From Adiantum capillus-veneris (Eukaryota; Streptophyta; Polypodiopsida; Polypodiales; Pteridaceae): DNA of 64,000 nucleotides. Below are positions 44,261 to 55,850 of this stretch, piece by piece (the stretch's first letter is position 1; each line of letters begins with the position of its first letter). Made by a program: the position numbers and the translations under genes. The notes beneath the pieces were generated by a model. The model saw only the letters and a program-made list of their open reading frames with translations, was not told the origin of the DNA and searched no databases. Where the stretch lies: the NCBI GenBank assembly GCA_014529385.2, contig CM043960.1, positions 75,053,910 to 75,117,909 of the forward strand. Direction: 5' to 3'.

Positions 44261-47200
44261 CTGAAATTAAAGAACAAGAACACTTAATGCAAACACAACA
44301 ATAGACATGATTTTTACATTGTCTACCCTAAGGTTTTATTAGATACCAAAATCCATCTATGATCTACTCATTAATAGAAAGAAAGTCAAATTAAAATCCT
44401 GACTCTTTTTTATGCTACACTCTCTCTTAGTCTCAATACCATGGAGTTCAACTAGACTTAAGTCAACTAATAACTACTACTTGTTGTTAAAGGTATGCTT
44501 GAAGTGTATAAGGCTTAACCAATGCTCTAGTGTAGAATGGGTATTTAGGTCTCAAGGTCTACCACTTATCCAAGCAAAGATCCATTTAGATATGGAAACC
44601 CAATTTTTCTTAATATAATGATATAGAGTGGACAAGTGGTGAATCCTGAGACCACCAAGCCACTCATGCTACTAGGGATAATAGGTTGGACAAGTGGTGG
44701 ACCTTGAATGTAAACCCCCCATGTACAAAGTATCAGGGGTTTTGGGTATTTCAATGGACTCTAGCATCTTGGAAACATGGTGGAGCTTACTTCTCTCCAT
44801 GTTTCAATGGAGTCTATCTTGGATAAATGGTGGAGCATCATTCTCTCCATGTTTCAATGGAGCCTACCTTGGACAAGTGGTGCATGTTTGTTTCTCTCTA
44901 TGTTTGAACAGATCTAGCTTGGACAAGTGGTGGACCTTGGAACAAAATCCCCATGTAAAACATATTATGGACATTACAAGTGGTGAGAAAAAATACCATT
45001 CAATATATAACCTTATAGGTTGGAAAAGTGGTGGACGTTAACACCCAATTATTATTAATATAATGACATAGAGTGGACAAGTGGTGAATCTTGCGACCAA
45101 ACCTACTAGGAAAAGTACGTTGGACAAGTGGTGGACCTTGAATGCAAACCCCCCATGTACAAAATATTACTCATGCTACTAGGAATAATTTGGTATTAAG
45201 GTCCATGTTTCAATGGAGCCTAGCTTGGAAAAGTGGTGGACCTTTGTTTCTCTCTATGTTTCAATAGAATTTTCTTGGACAAGTGGTGAACCTTGGAACA
45301 AAACCCCCATGTAAAGCATGTCATGGGCATTACAAGTGGTGAGAAAAAATACCATTCAAGGTATAACCTTATAGGCTGGACAAGTGGTGGACCTTAGCAC
45401 CCAATTCCTCTTATTATAATGACATATAGTGGAAAAGTGGTGAATTGTGAGACCAAACCTACTAGGGATAATAGGTTGGAGAAATGGTTGACCTTGAATG
45501 TAAATCACCCATGTACAAAATATCATGGGTTTTGCGTATTTCAATGGAGCCTAGCATCTTGGAGACATGGTGGAACTTACTTCTCTCCATGTTTTAATGG
45601 AGCCTATCTAGGAGAAATGGTGGAGGTTCCTTCTCTCCATGTTTCAATGGAGCCTAGCTTGGACAAGTCGTGGACCTTTGTTTCTCTCTATGTTTGAATA
45701 TGGTTAGCTTGGACAAGTGGTGGATCTTGGAATGAAACTCCCATGTAAAACATATCATGGGCATTTCAAGTGGCGAGAAAGGATACCATTTAAGATATAA
45801 CCTTATAGGTTGGACAAGTGGTGGACTTTAACACAATATAATGACATAGAGTGTACAAGTGGTGAATCTTGAAACCAAACCACTCATGCTACTAGGGATA
45901 ATAGGTTAAACAAGTGGTGGGCCTTGAAATAAAACCCCCTAGAGTGTTTCAATGGATCCTAGCTTGGAAACATGGTAAAGCTTGCTTCTCTCCATGTTTC
46001 AATGCAGCCTATCTTGGATAAATGGTGCAGCATCATTCTCTCCATGTTTCAATGGAGCCTAGCTTGGACAAGTGGTGGACCTTTGTTTCTCTCTATGTTT
46101 AAATAGAGTTATCTTGGAAAAGTGGTGGACCTTGGAACAAAAACCCCATGTAAAACATATCATGGGCATTACAAGTGGTGAGAAAAAATACCATTCAATA
46201 TATAACCTTATAGGTTGGACAAGTGGTGGACCTTAACACCCAATTATTCTTAATATAATGACATAGAGTGGATAAGTGGTGAAATTGGGACCAAACCTAC
46301 TAGGGAAATAGGTTGGACAAGTGGTGGACCTTGAATGTAAACGCCCCATGTACAAAATATCACTCATGCTACTAGAAATAATTTGGTATTAAGGTCCATG
46401 TTTCAATGCAGCCTAGCTTGGAAAAGTGGTGGACCTTTGTTTCTCTCTATGTTTCAATAGATTTATCTTGGATAAGTGGTGTACCTTGGAACAAAACCCC
46501 CATGTAAATCATGTCATGGGCATTACAAGTGGTGAGAAAAAATACCATTCAAGCTATAACATTATAGGTTGGACAAGTGGTGGACCTTAACACCTAATTC
46601 CTCTTAATATAATGACATAGAGTGGACAAGTGGTGAATCATGAGACCAAACCTACTAGGGATAATAGGTTGGACAAGTGGTGAACCTTGAATGTAAACCC
46701 TCCATGTACAAAAAATTATGGGTATTGGGTATTTCAATGGAGCCTAGCAACTTGGAGACATGGTGGAGCTTATTTCTCTCCATGTTTCAATGGAGCCTAT
46801 CTAGGAGAAACAGTGGAGGTTCCTTCTCTCCATGTTTCAATGAGCCTAGCTTGGACAAGTGGTAGACCTTTCTTTCTCTATATGTTTTAATAGAGTTAGC
46901 TTGGACAAGTGGTGGACCTTGGAATGAAACCCCCATGTAAAACATATCATGGGCATTTCAAGTGGTGAGAAAGGATACTATTTAAAATATAACCTTATAG
47001 GCTGGACAAGTGGTGGACTTTAACACATATTTCTTCTTAATATAATGACATAGAGTGTACAAGTGGTGAATCTTGAGACCAAACCACTCTTGCTACTAGG
47101 GATAATAGGTTGGACAAGTGGTGGACCTTGAATGTAAACCCCTCATGTACAAAATTATGGGTTTAGGGTATTTCAATGGAGCCTAGCTTGGAGACATGGT

Positions 47201-48430
47201 GGAGATTGCTTCTCTCAATGTTTCAATGGAACCTATCTTGGAGAAATGGTGGATCATACTTCTCTCCATGTTTCAATGGAGCCTATCTTGGACAAGTGGT
47301 GGGTCTTGGAACAAAACCCCTTTGTAAAACATAGCATGGACATTACAAGTGATGAGGAAAAATATCATTCAAGATATAACCTTATAGGTTGGAAAAGTGG
47401 TGATGGACCTTGATAAGTGGTGAAGGATACCATTTAAGATATACCCTTATAGGTTGGACAAGTGGTGGACCTTAACACCCAGTTATTCTTAATATAATGA
47501 CATAGAGTGGATAAGTGGTGAATCTTAAGACCAAATCACTCATGCTACTAGGTATAATACGTTAGAGAAGTGGTAGACCTTGAATGCAAACACCCCATGT
47601 ACAAAATATCATGGTTTTAGGGTGTTTCAATGGAGCCTAGAATCTCGGAGACATGGTAGATCTTGATTCTTTCCATGTTTGAATGGCACCTATCTTGGAA
47701 AAATGATGGAGGTTACTTCTCTCCATACTTCAACGGAGCCTAGCTTTGACAAGTGGTGAACCTTTGCTTCTCTCTATGTTTGAATAGAGTTAGCTTGGAC
47801 AAGTGGTGGACCTTTGCTTCTCTCTATGTTTGAATAGAGTTAGCTTGGACAAGTGGTGGACCTTGGAATGAAACCCCCGTGTAAAACATATCATGGGCAT
47901 TTCAAGTGGTGAGAAAGGATACCATTTAAGATATAACCTTATAGGTTGGACAAGTGGTGGACCTTAATACATAGTTCTTCTTAATATAATGACATAGAGT
48001 GTACAAGTGGTGTATCTTGAGACCAAACCACTCGTGCTACTAGGGATCCTAGCTTGGACAAGTGGTGGACCTTGGAAAAAAGTCCCCCTGTACAACATAG
48101 ATGAGTTTTTTCATGTTTTAACGGAAGAGAGATTCGACAAATGGTGGAGCTTGCTTATCTCCATGTGGATTTTAGAACTAGCTTGGACAAGTGGTGGAGC
48201 TTTGCTTTTTTACTCTTCATAATACAATGATGTATAGGTTGGTTACATGGTGAATCTTAAGGCCAAACCTCCCATCTTACTAGAGATGATAGGTTGGACA
48301 AGTGGTCAACCTTCTATCATTTCTCCATGCCTATAATTAGACAATTAGTAGAACTAGCATCTTTCTATGTTGTCTAGAGCTGAGCTTGGACAAGTAGTGG
48401 ACCTTGCTACTCTCTTCCCTTGGATTATTA

Positions 48431-49190
48431 GTTTGAAGACTCATTATATATACTTGCTTAGATCTATATAATTACTCATTAGTTAGGTTACAAGTGGGTA
48501 TGTAATTTGTTAGCCTCAAGGGACTTTGAATATTGAATAGTAAGACCAAGTGCTGGTTTGAAGATCTTTTGCTTATCTAAACTAGACTCTAACTCAATAA
48601 TAAGTTTCATAAGTTCCACGAATTGTCCTATCTAGGCTCCAAAAGAGTCTTAATTGGTTTGTGCTAGATTATAACTTCCTTGATGGGGTAGAATCCTAGA
48701 AAAATGAGGCACTATAAGTTTTACCTTAGCTCAAATGGATTTTTCACTTAAACTCGACTGCAATTTGGCTATCTAGTCTTTGTCTCGATGGAGTTTAACA
48801 CTAGATACATAGTAGTGATATTTAAGCTTCATGTCTCTTCACTTGATCGAGATATGAGACCATACTTTCAAGGTCACCACTTGTCTTACCTAAAGACCAA
48901 TGTGAGACATGGGAGCAAGAAAGCCATCCGATATTGTTTTAAGGACTATTACATAGGCAATCAATAACTTAAGTAAAGAAAAAAAACTTGGATCTTTCAC
49001 AATTAATAACTTAAGTAAAGCCAAAAAGACTTGGATCTTTGACAGTTTTTTTCAAACTAAAAAAGCACAATCTCATGCTAACAAAACTATAAATCACAAT
49101 TGAAAGGTTTGAACAAGAAAAAGATCAACAATCTTAATAAGAAGGATACTTTTCATTTCATTTGATGATTACAAACTAAAATAAAGTCTC
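48431..49190. other. Spacer at the array orientation switch
   Basis: No gene. The last left-orientation core is at about 48385 and the first right-orientation one (AAGGTCACCACTTGTCTTACC) at about 48880. A tandem duplication of about 57 bases with TAACTTAAGTAAAG and ACTTGGATCTTT occurs at about 48965-49040. Confidence 0.6.
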
Positions 49191-49298
49191 TCAAGAAATT
49201 GATAAACAAAAAATGTAGGTGACTGCTTCATTATTTTGAGCAAAAATATCAAAATCTCTATTGATTGAGCTCCATCTAGTAGTATCCTTTGTAAGATC
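49191..49298 (-). CDS. Possible last exon of the FCP1-type gene
   Basis: A strong acceptor (TTTTTATTCCTTCTTGCAG) precedes a 36-codon open exon beginning DLTKDTTRWSSIN and ending at TGA (49191). The matching donor would be AAG|GTACTAG at 49391. Using it needs a one-base frame change in the exon before, which otherwise stops at TAA just before this donor. It may therefore be 3' UTR or a remnant. Confidence 0.4.
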   Translation of the reverse strand, partial: DLTKDTTRWSSINRDFDIFAQNNEAVTYIFCLSIS

Positions 49299-49391
49299 CT
49301 GCAAGAAGGAATAAAAAGAAAGATTTGTTAGATACCATGCACATGAGTGTTCAAGCATGTGTATCAAGAATATATGACATGTCACTAGTAC

Positions 49392-50590
49392 CTTAGGGTT
49401 GCTTTCTATCCAGCCTTAGAAGATTGTTCTCAGCTTTCACCTTATTTATATAAGCCTTTGCTGTGGTTGCCTTCAAAACTCCTTTTGTGTTACAACCCAA
49501 TTGCCTAGCTAAAGTGGTCAATTGTGACGCCTTCATGCTTTCAATGGGTGTACGCTCCTTTGCCAAGATCTCTTGTATTTGGGCTCTTCTCATTTCATTG
49601 CGGTGGCTTGTGTCACTTGCATCTTCAATGATAGTTTCATCTCTGTCACCTTTTGCAGGTGGTATTCTTCTTGTAAAGAACACCTTAGCTGACCAAACAT
49701 CATTTTTCTGCTTCCAATACTCCATGATTTGTTTGTATTCACTATCATTTGTCACTATAGGTTGTCCATAACGATTAGAAGCAATTAAATCACGCACATC
49801 CCTTCTCTCATCAAGCTGAATCAAGTATGGCAGTAGCTCCTCCAAGAGCATATTGTCAACCATCTTCTCAGCATCAAATTGTGGTGGAAAAATGCAATTG
49901 TTTGCTGGTGAAATACATCCCTTGTAAGGAGAGTCATCAATAAGCACTGTTCTTTGTGGATCACATTCAAACCCCATGGCAATTTTGGCTAGAGGCTTGA
50001 ACATTGCCTCAACGTTTGGATTGTCGGGTCTAAACAATTTTTGAGTTTGAGCGGTGTAGCAAACATCTTGCGACCAAATTGCAAAGAAAGGCAATGTATC
50101 CTCAGCTAAGTTGTTTAGTGCTGCAAGGATTTGATACACATTATTCCTAGTAGCTGTCGACCAAATTGCAACATTAAACCTTTGTAAAATAGTCTTCAAG
50201 AATTGGATGCAACCTGGCCTGAGTATAAATATCTTTTTGAATCCATTTGCACTGAGTTGTGGTGTGAGGATGGTTGAGGGGAACGTTTCAACAATAGACC
50301 ATTTAAATCCAATATAATTGTAAGCATGGATTTCTCAACATCTACGCTACATGACGTAGTACCAATTGGCAATAGCTCGTGAGTGGACTTTTCAGTCTCT
50401 TTTGATGTATGTTGCATTTTTGAAGCATCGATTTCTTGGTTCTCATTATTGGAAGCTTGCTCAAGTTGCACAACACTAGACTCTAGTATAGAAATATCAT
50501 CCATCTTGGGCACTTTAGAAACCGTAGAATCTATGGATTCTATAGTTGTTGACTGAACCATAGGAGCGTTATCCATCCCAGTTTGTGAAT
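49392..50590 (-). pseudogene. FCP1/NIF-type HAD domain exon with frameshift
   Basis: Acceptor TGTGTGTTTTCTTAG precedes the exon, which enters in phase 1. An acidic, Ser-rich N-terminal part leads to LTIILDLNGLLLKR, the HAD motif with Asn for the second Asp. About 15 codons on, the FCP1 frame shifts: IFILRPGCIQFLKTILQRFNVAIWST and TVLIDDSPYKGCISPANNCIFPP are one frame off, as if one base were lost near 50283-50310. The C-terminal part has a SAP-like or coiled helix region (TQLTTLARQLGCNTKG-type). Paralogue of 43485-44260. Decay or an assembly indel. Confidence 0.7.
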
Positions 50591-51232
50591 CTAAGAAAAC
50601 ACACACACAAATGGTATCTCAAAACCACTAGAATTTTATTCACCATATTTATATGTAGAACTCCTAGTAAGAAATTTATTTAAGGTAAAGTCGTTGTTAG
50701 AATCCTTGCAACCATTTTCAGCATTCGTACACCAAACACCACTTGTCTAAAATACAATCTACTAACTCAACATTTTCCATCCTACACTTTATTAAAGATG
50801 AGTACTTAAAGTGAAAACTAAAAGCCACCCTTGTTGAGGAAACATGGATACAAGGTCCACCAAATGTCCAACTTAGACTACAAGAAAGTAATTAGAGATT
50901 TGGCTTAGATTTGGATTCAAAGGCCACCACTTATTCAAGTAAGATAACTCCACTTGTTTAAGACAGTAATGTTTGAAGCCCCACCACTTGTCCAACCTAG
51001 ACATTGATTAAATTTTGGTAAGATTTATCACAAATCTAGAGTAGAATCAAGATTCTATGGCCAAGGTAGTCAAATATGTTAGACAACACAAAAAGCATAA
51101 GAGCACTCTAGATTCTCGTTGAGCATAAACTAAACAATAATCAAATGTTATATTCACTTGAGATTTCATCCATGAAAAATGAAAATGATGCATGTACTTG
51201 AGATTTCCATCCATGTACAATACTTTACAATG
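50591..51232. other. Spacer with isolated repeat-family cores
   Basis: No coding sequence. Cores such as ACAAGGTCCACCAAATGTCC (about 50852) and CCCACCACTTGTCCAACC (about 50975) are in right-arm orientation, at low density. Confidence 0.6.
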
Positions 51233-51789
51233 TCAAGTAAAGTTATAGTCAGCAAACAACTCTTCTCCTGCTTCAACTTGACAAATAGTCTCAATGCATA
51301 CATGGCCATATTCTTCTGACTTGATGTGTGAAGAGGTGCATTTATGCCAAGGTGGCAAATTTGGATCAAATGTATAGCGTACGTTGGGACAGACATTTGT
51401 ACTGTGAGAACTATTTATATAGCCCGACACGTTTCCTTCTTCTACACAACCAATAATGTATGATTGATCTTCCTCTTCTTCTATGTTTGGATCCTCTAGA
51501 AGAGAATATTTATAAGCTCTTGGAAATATTTTGCATATCTTTTTCCAGTCTTGAAATCTATACTTATGCCCTCCATAGTTTAGAATAGTCAAACCACTTT
51601 CCAGGGTAGTATGCACAAATAGCCCATAACCAGCTCCTTCAATACATGAAAGTCGCACTTCAAAATCCACACCGTTAATATGGAAAATTACATCTTTGGG
51701 AATAGGAAAAGTTGGTGTCCCAAAAGGATCTTCATGCCAATCATAGTGTGAAATACATCTAGATTTTATATCACTTAACTCCTTTGTGT
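51233..51789 (-). CDS. SET-domain exon
   Basis: Acceptor TATTTTCTTCTTTTTGCAG lies at 51790-51808; the exon enters in phase 1 and runs 184 codons to TGA. The N-terminal segment (RCISHYDWHEDPFGTPTFP) precedes a SET domain: RLSCIEGAGYGLFV, LTILNYGGHKYRF, the pseudoknot-type segment YINSSHSTNVCPNVRY, and GEELFADYNF. The usual RFINHSCxPN is degenerate (YINSS...CPNV), so methyltransferase activity is uncertain; there is no post-SET cysteine cluster. SET proteins methylate protein lysines. The exon fits in phase onto the exon ending at 54387, so it is probably the C-terminus of that gene. Confidence 0.8.
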
Positions 51790-54386
51790 CTGCAAAAAGA
51801 AGAAAATATTATGCATAAAATAATGACAATATCAAAGAAAGATATCATTATTTTATAGTCCAATAGGTCCATTGTATGGAAGACTTAGAGTGCCTCTTAC
51901 ATGGTGCCTCCAAGGTTTCCAAAAAATAAAATCATTGGAAAAAAAAGGCCACTGTGTCTCCAATCTATTGCCCATTTGAAGCATAGAGAGAACCAAGGTC
52001 CACCACTTGTCCAAGCTAGACATGGAGCATTGACACAAGATCCAACACTTATCCAAGAACCCTATAGTATATGTGGTAACATGGGATGCATTGATGCAAC
52101 AAAAGTAGTCTAGCCTCCTCATCCATCTCTTTTTTCTTGTAGCCTAGAGGGATTAGTTTCAAGGTCTATCACTAGTCAAAAACTACACATAGAACATTGA
52201 TACAAGGTTCCACCACATGTGAAACCTATCATCTCTAGTAGCATGGATGGTTTGATATCAAGGTTCATCGCGTGTCCTACCTATACTCTATTGTAGCATA
52301 TAGATTCTGGTTTGGTGGTACTACACTTGTCCAAACTTGGCTTGTTGTTGATATCTGGAGGTAATCAAGGGTCCTCCACTTGTCCAAGTTAGGCATATAA
52401 AACAATTGCAAGGTCCACCATGTGTACAACATATGATTGATTATAGCATGCATGGTCTTATTTCATGGGCAACCATCTTCTCTCCAACATGTGTCCAACC
52501 TCGGCTCCATTGAAGCATGGAGAGAAGCAAGGTCCACCACTTATCAAAGCTATTATTTTCTCCCAGTGCTTTCAAAACCCATAATACGTTGTACATGGGG
52601 GGGGGGAATTCTTGTTTCAAGGTCCACCCCTTGGCTAAGATTGGATCCATTGAAACATAAAGAGAAGCAAGCTCTACCATTTGTCCAAGCTAGGAGCCAT
52701 TGAAACATGAAAACCCCATAATATGTTGTATACGAGGGGTGTTTTTCAAGGTCTACCACTTGTCTAAGCTATGGTCCATTGGAACATGGAGAGAATCAAA
52801 GCTCCACCACTTTTCTAAGCTAGGATCCATTGAAACATGGAGAGAAGCAAGCTCCATTGTTTGTCTAAGCTAGGCTCCATTGGAACAAGGAGAAAACAAG
52901 CTCCACCACTTGCCTATTATTGCATAGAGATTCTGGTTTGAAGGTCCACCACTTGTCCAACCTTGCCTTCATGTATGGAGATAATCAAGAGTGCAATGCT
53001 TCTCTAAGCTAGGGACATAAAAGAGTTTCAAGGTCCACTACATATACGATCTATGATGGGTTGTAGCATGGGAGGTTTTATTTTAAGGTTGACCACTTCT
53101 CCAGCTCCGCTTGTCCAACCTCAGATCCATTGAAGAATGGAGAATAAAGGTGTACCAACTCTCCAAAATAGGCAGGACAATCTCTATAAAACCCATGAAT
53201 TGTTAATATATGCTATGCTGTGGAGTTTTGTTTGAAGTTCCACTCCTTATCCAAGCTACAATCCATTGAAGCATGGAACTAAGTAAGATATATCTCTAGT
53301 CCAAGATAGGATCCATTGAAACATAGAGAGAATCAAGGTCCACCACTTGTCCAAGCTATGCATGGGTAATTGATATAAGGACCACTACGTTTTCACCTAT
53401 ACTATGCTCTATCATGGATGGTTTCATATCCCACCAATTTTCCAACCTATTTAGTAGGTTGTATTATGGGGGTTTGGTTTCAAGGTACTTCACTTGTCTG
53501 AGGTGGGTTCCATTGAACCATGGAGAGAAACTATGTCTACCACTTGTCCGAAATATGCTCCTTTAAAACATAAAAACAAGGTCCACCACTTGTCCAAGCT
53601 AAAGTTTCTCTCCATTGAAAGCATGGAGAGAAAACAAGGTCTACCACCTGTCCAAAATATGCTCCATTGAAACATAAAAGCAAGGTCCACCACTTGTCCA
53701 AGCTAATATAACAAATGGGTGTTGGTTACAAGGTGTACCACACTTGACTAAACTAGTCTTCATGCAAGGTCTACCACATGTCCAAGCTATATGAGCTTGT
53801 TTTGAAGGTCTACCACACCTCTTGAAATTAGGATCCATGTAAGGTCCACCTTTTGTCAAGCTATGCATTTAATGAGTACTAAAACTAAGTAAATTGCAGT
53901 ACTTAAATACCTTTCCAAGCTCATTAAGATTTTGGTCTCTAAGGCAGGCCACCACCACATGTCTAATCTATGCTCTAATTGATTACTTATGCTAGTTCTC
54001 AAAGTCCAAACATAAGCTCCCTTCTAGCAAGGTTAGTTTAAATTTAGGCTCCAGCACCTGTCTAAGCTAGGTTCAATTTATGAAGCATCACCATTTAACC
54101 ATGCTACGATCTAATGTATCATATCAAGGGGGTATTGATAAAAGGTCCAAAACTTATTGAGTTCAAGCTCTTAAGTAATTAAGTCTTTTGTGAGTATTAA
54201 ATGTTTTAGTTTTAGTCTACAGATCCACCATTCAAAAACTCAAGTAATTTACTATTTACATTCAAACCTTGAATGCTTGAGATAAAAATACAAGCTCAAT
54301 CAATACTATATAAAGCAAAATCTAACATTAAGAGTATCAAATCAGTAACAAGAAACACTAACATGCACAAGAAACTCAAAACATAC
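51790..54386 (-). repeat. Probable intron filled with dispersed repeat-family cores
   Basis: Begins with donor GTATGT (54386) and ends with a polypyrimidine acceptor at 51790. The plus strand carries many AAGGTCCACCACTTGTCCAAG-type cores with GGATCCATTGAAACATGGAGA blocks, less regular than at 57-64 kb and with no clear higher-order period. No ORF of interest. Confidence 0.65.
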
Positions 54387-55766
54387 GTGTCTCCATTTCC
54401 AAAAAGTCCTCCATTGACAGAGGATGGTGTTGTTGTTGTTCTTCTTCTCTTTGTGGAGAGCACTCCTCTGTAACAGGCACAATGTCGCCTGATTGCGAAG
54501 TGGATTGTTGAAGTCCAGCCCATTTTTCTATATCTTCATGAGACTTAACAAAGTCTAGCAGCATGGTCTCCATGCTTTTTGCCTCCTCCACACTATCAAT
54601 TAAGCAGATGACTTCTTTTTTCTGTTGTATTCCTTCTTGTGCAACCAAGGAGCCATCACCAAAAACATCAACAAGCTTGCGGTCTTCAAAACAATATGTA
54701 CGAATGTAGTGCTTGACCAAAGCTCTTTTTTTGGCCTCCAAATATTGCAAATCTGACATATCGTTATCTGCTACTTGAAGAGAGAACAATCAATTGGCAT
54801 GGGATGTTCCTCTGATCTTCTTCTCAGGTCTTCAAATGCATTGCCTTGTCCCAAGAAGGCAATAACTGTTAGGAATTGAATTGCTCCTTTGCAAGGAGCT
54901 GATGGAAAGTGATGCAATGCACCACAACAATGGTAGCTCAGATTATCTCCCATGGCGTGAAAGGCACATTGCAATTTTGTGAAGTTAGTGAAATCCACAA
55001 ATGCAAGAAAGACAAATCCAGGATCTGTTGACCCTCCAGCAATAGCCAAGATCCCATCCAAAGCATTGTTAAATGTCTCCTCACTCCACTTCAAATTGCC
55101 TCCAACGTTTTTTGTCATATCTAAAACACATAAGCCAATAGGCACTTTATTATTGAAGTGGCGCATCAAGTAGAGATTGCCTTCCATTTGTAGGCTCACC
55201 ACATAGATTGACCATGGCAAATCTCTAGGCTCAGTTTTCTCCTTTTGAAGGTGAATTGCCCATTGCATGTATTTTATTGCTCCATCTGGAAAAGCCATTT
55301 TCTTTGTTCCACGCGTCAAACTAGATCTGATCCATTCCTCGCATAGCATTAAAATTGTTTTATAAACAACATCATTGATGTTATACATTTTGACCACCTC
55401 CTCCCAGTCTTTACATGGTGAAGACTCATTCAAATTGTTGAAGCCTTCAAGAAGTGCATCTTGAATCAATTTGTCTTGCTTCAACTGCTTGATTCGATCA
55501 TACATGTCAGTTGCATCACCATCCTTTGCACTCTTTGACAGTAAAATCTTCTCATCTCTAATCTCTTCTTGAATAGTCTTTACCTCTGATTCCTCAAGGC
55601 CACAAAGATATCTAAATACAGTTGTTGGGGGTTTCTTATTCTCCTCTTCTAGATTTTCAATGATTTCTATCCAGCAATCATAAACTAAATCAGAGTAGGT
55701 GACCATGTGTGCCTGTTTAGCAATCCAACTTGCTGCTGCACTCATTCTTGCCAATCGAAGAAAACC
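54387..55766 (-). CDS. Exon: degenerate DNA amino-methyltransferase-like domain
   Basis: Acceptor CTATTTCTTTTCAG precedes 55766 in phase 0; donor GTATGT follows 54387 in phase 1. About 459 codons. A helical, Lys/Glu-rich first half leads to GLCVLDMTKNVGG (about residue 612 of the joined protein), then VFLAFVDFTNF, and about 150 residues later KLVDVFGDGSLVAQEG with CLIDSVEEAKSMETML. That order, catalytic motif first and the DxFxGxG SAM-binding motif last, is that of beta-class N4/N6 DNA methyltransferases, but DPPY is replaced by DMTK. A two-base TC excess in TTCTCTCTT at about 54776 breaks the frame. Confidence 0.6.
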
Positions 55767-55850
55767 CTGAAAAGAAATAGAGAAATAATTAAACTATTGA
55801 GCAAGATTTGTTAATTAAACACTATCAAAAAGACAAAGAAAATAACTTAC

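Larger units (their letters stand above)
41330..48430 (-). repeat. Tandem-repeat array, left arm
   Basis: The plus strand repeats GCTTGGACAAGTGGTGGACC and variants every ~50-75 bases, mixed with TTTCAATGGAGCCTA and TCTCTCCATGTTTCAATGG blocks. Ordered ~360-430 bp monomers are clearest at 44.6-48.4 kb. It is the reverse complement of the array at 57-64 kb, with the same module order. A FCP1-type exon (43485-44260) and its flanks (42750-44600) interrupt it. The ~1.19-kb higher-order period is described among the findings. Confidence 0.9.
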
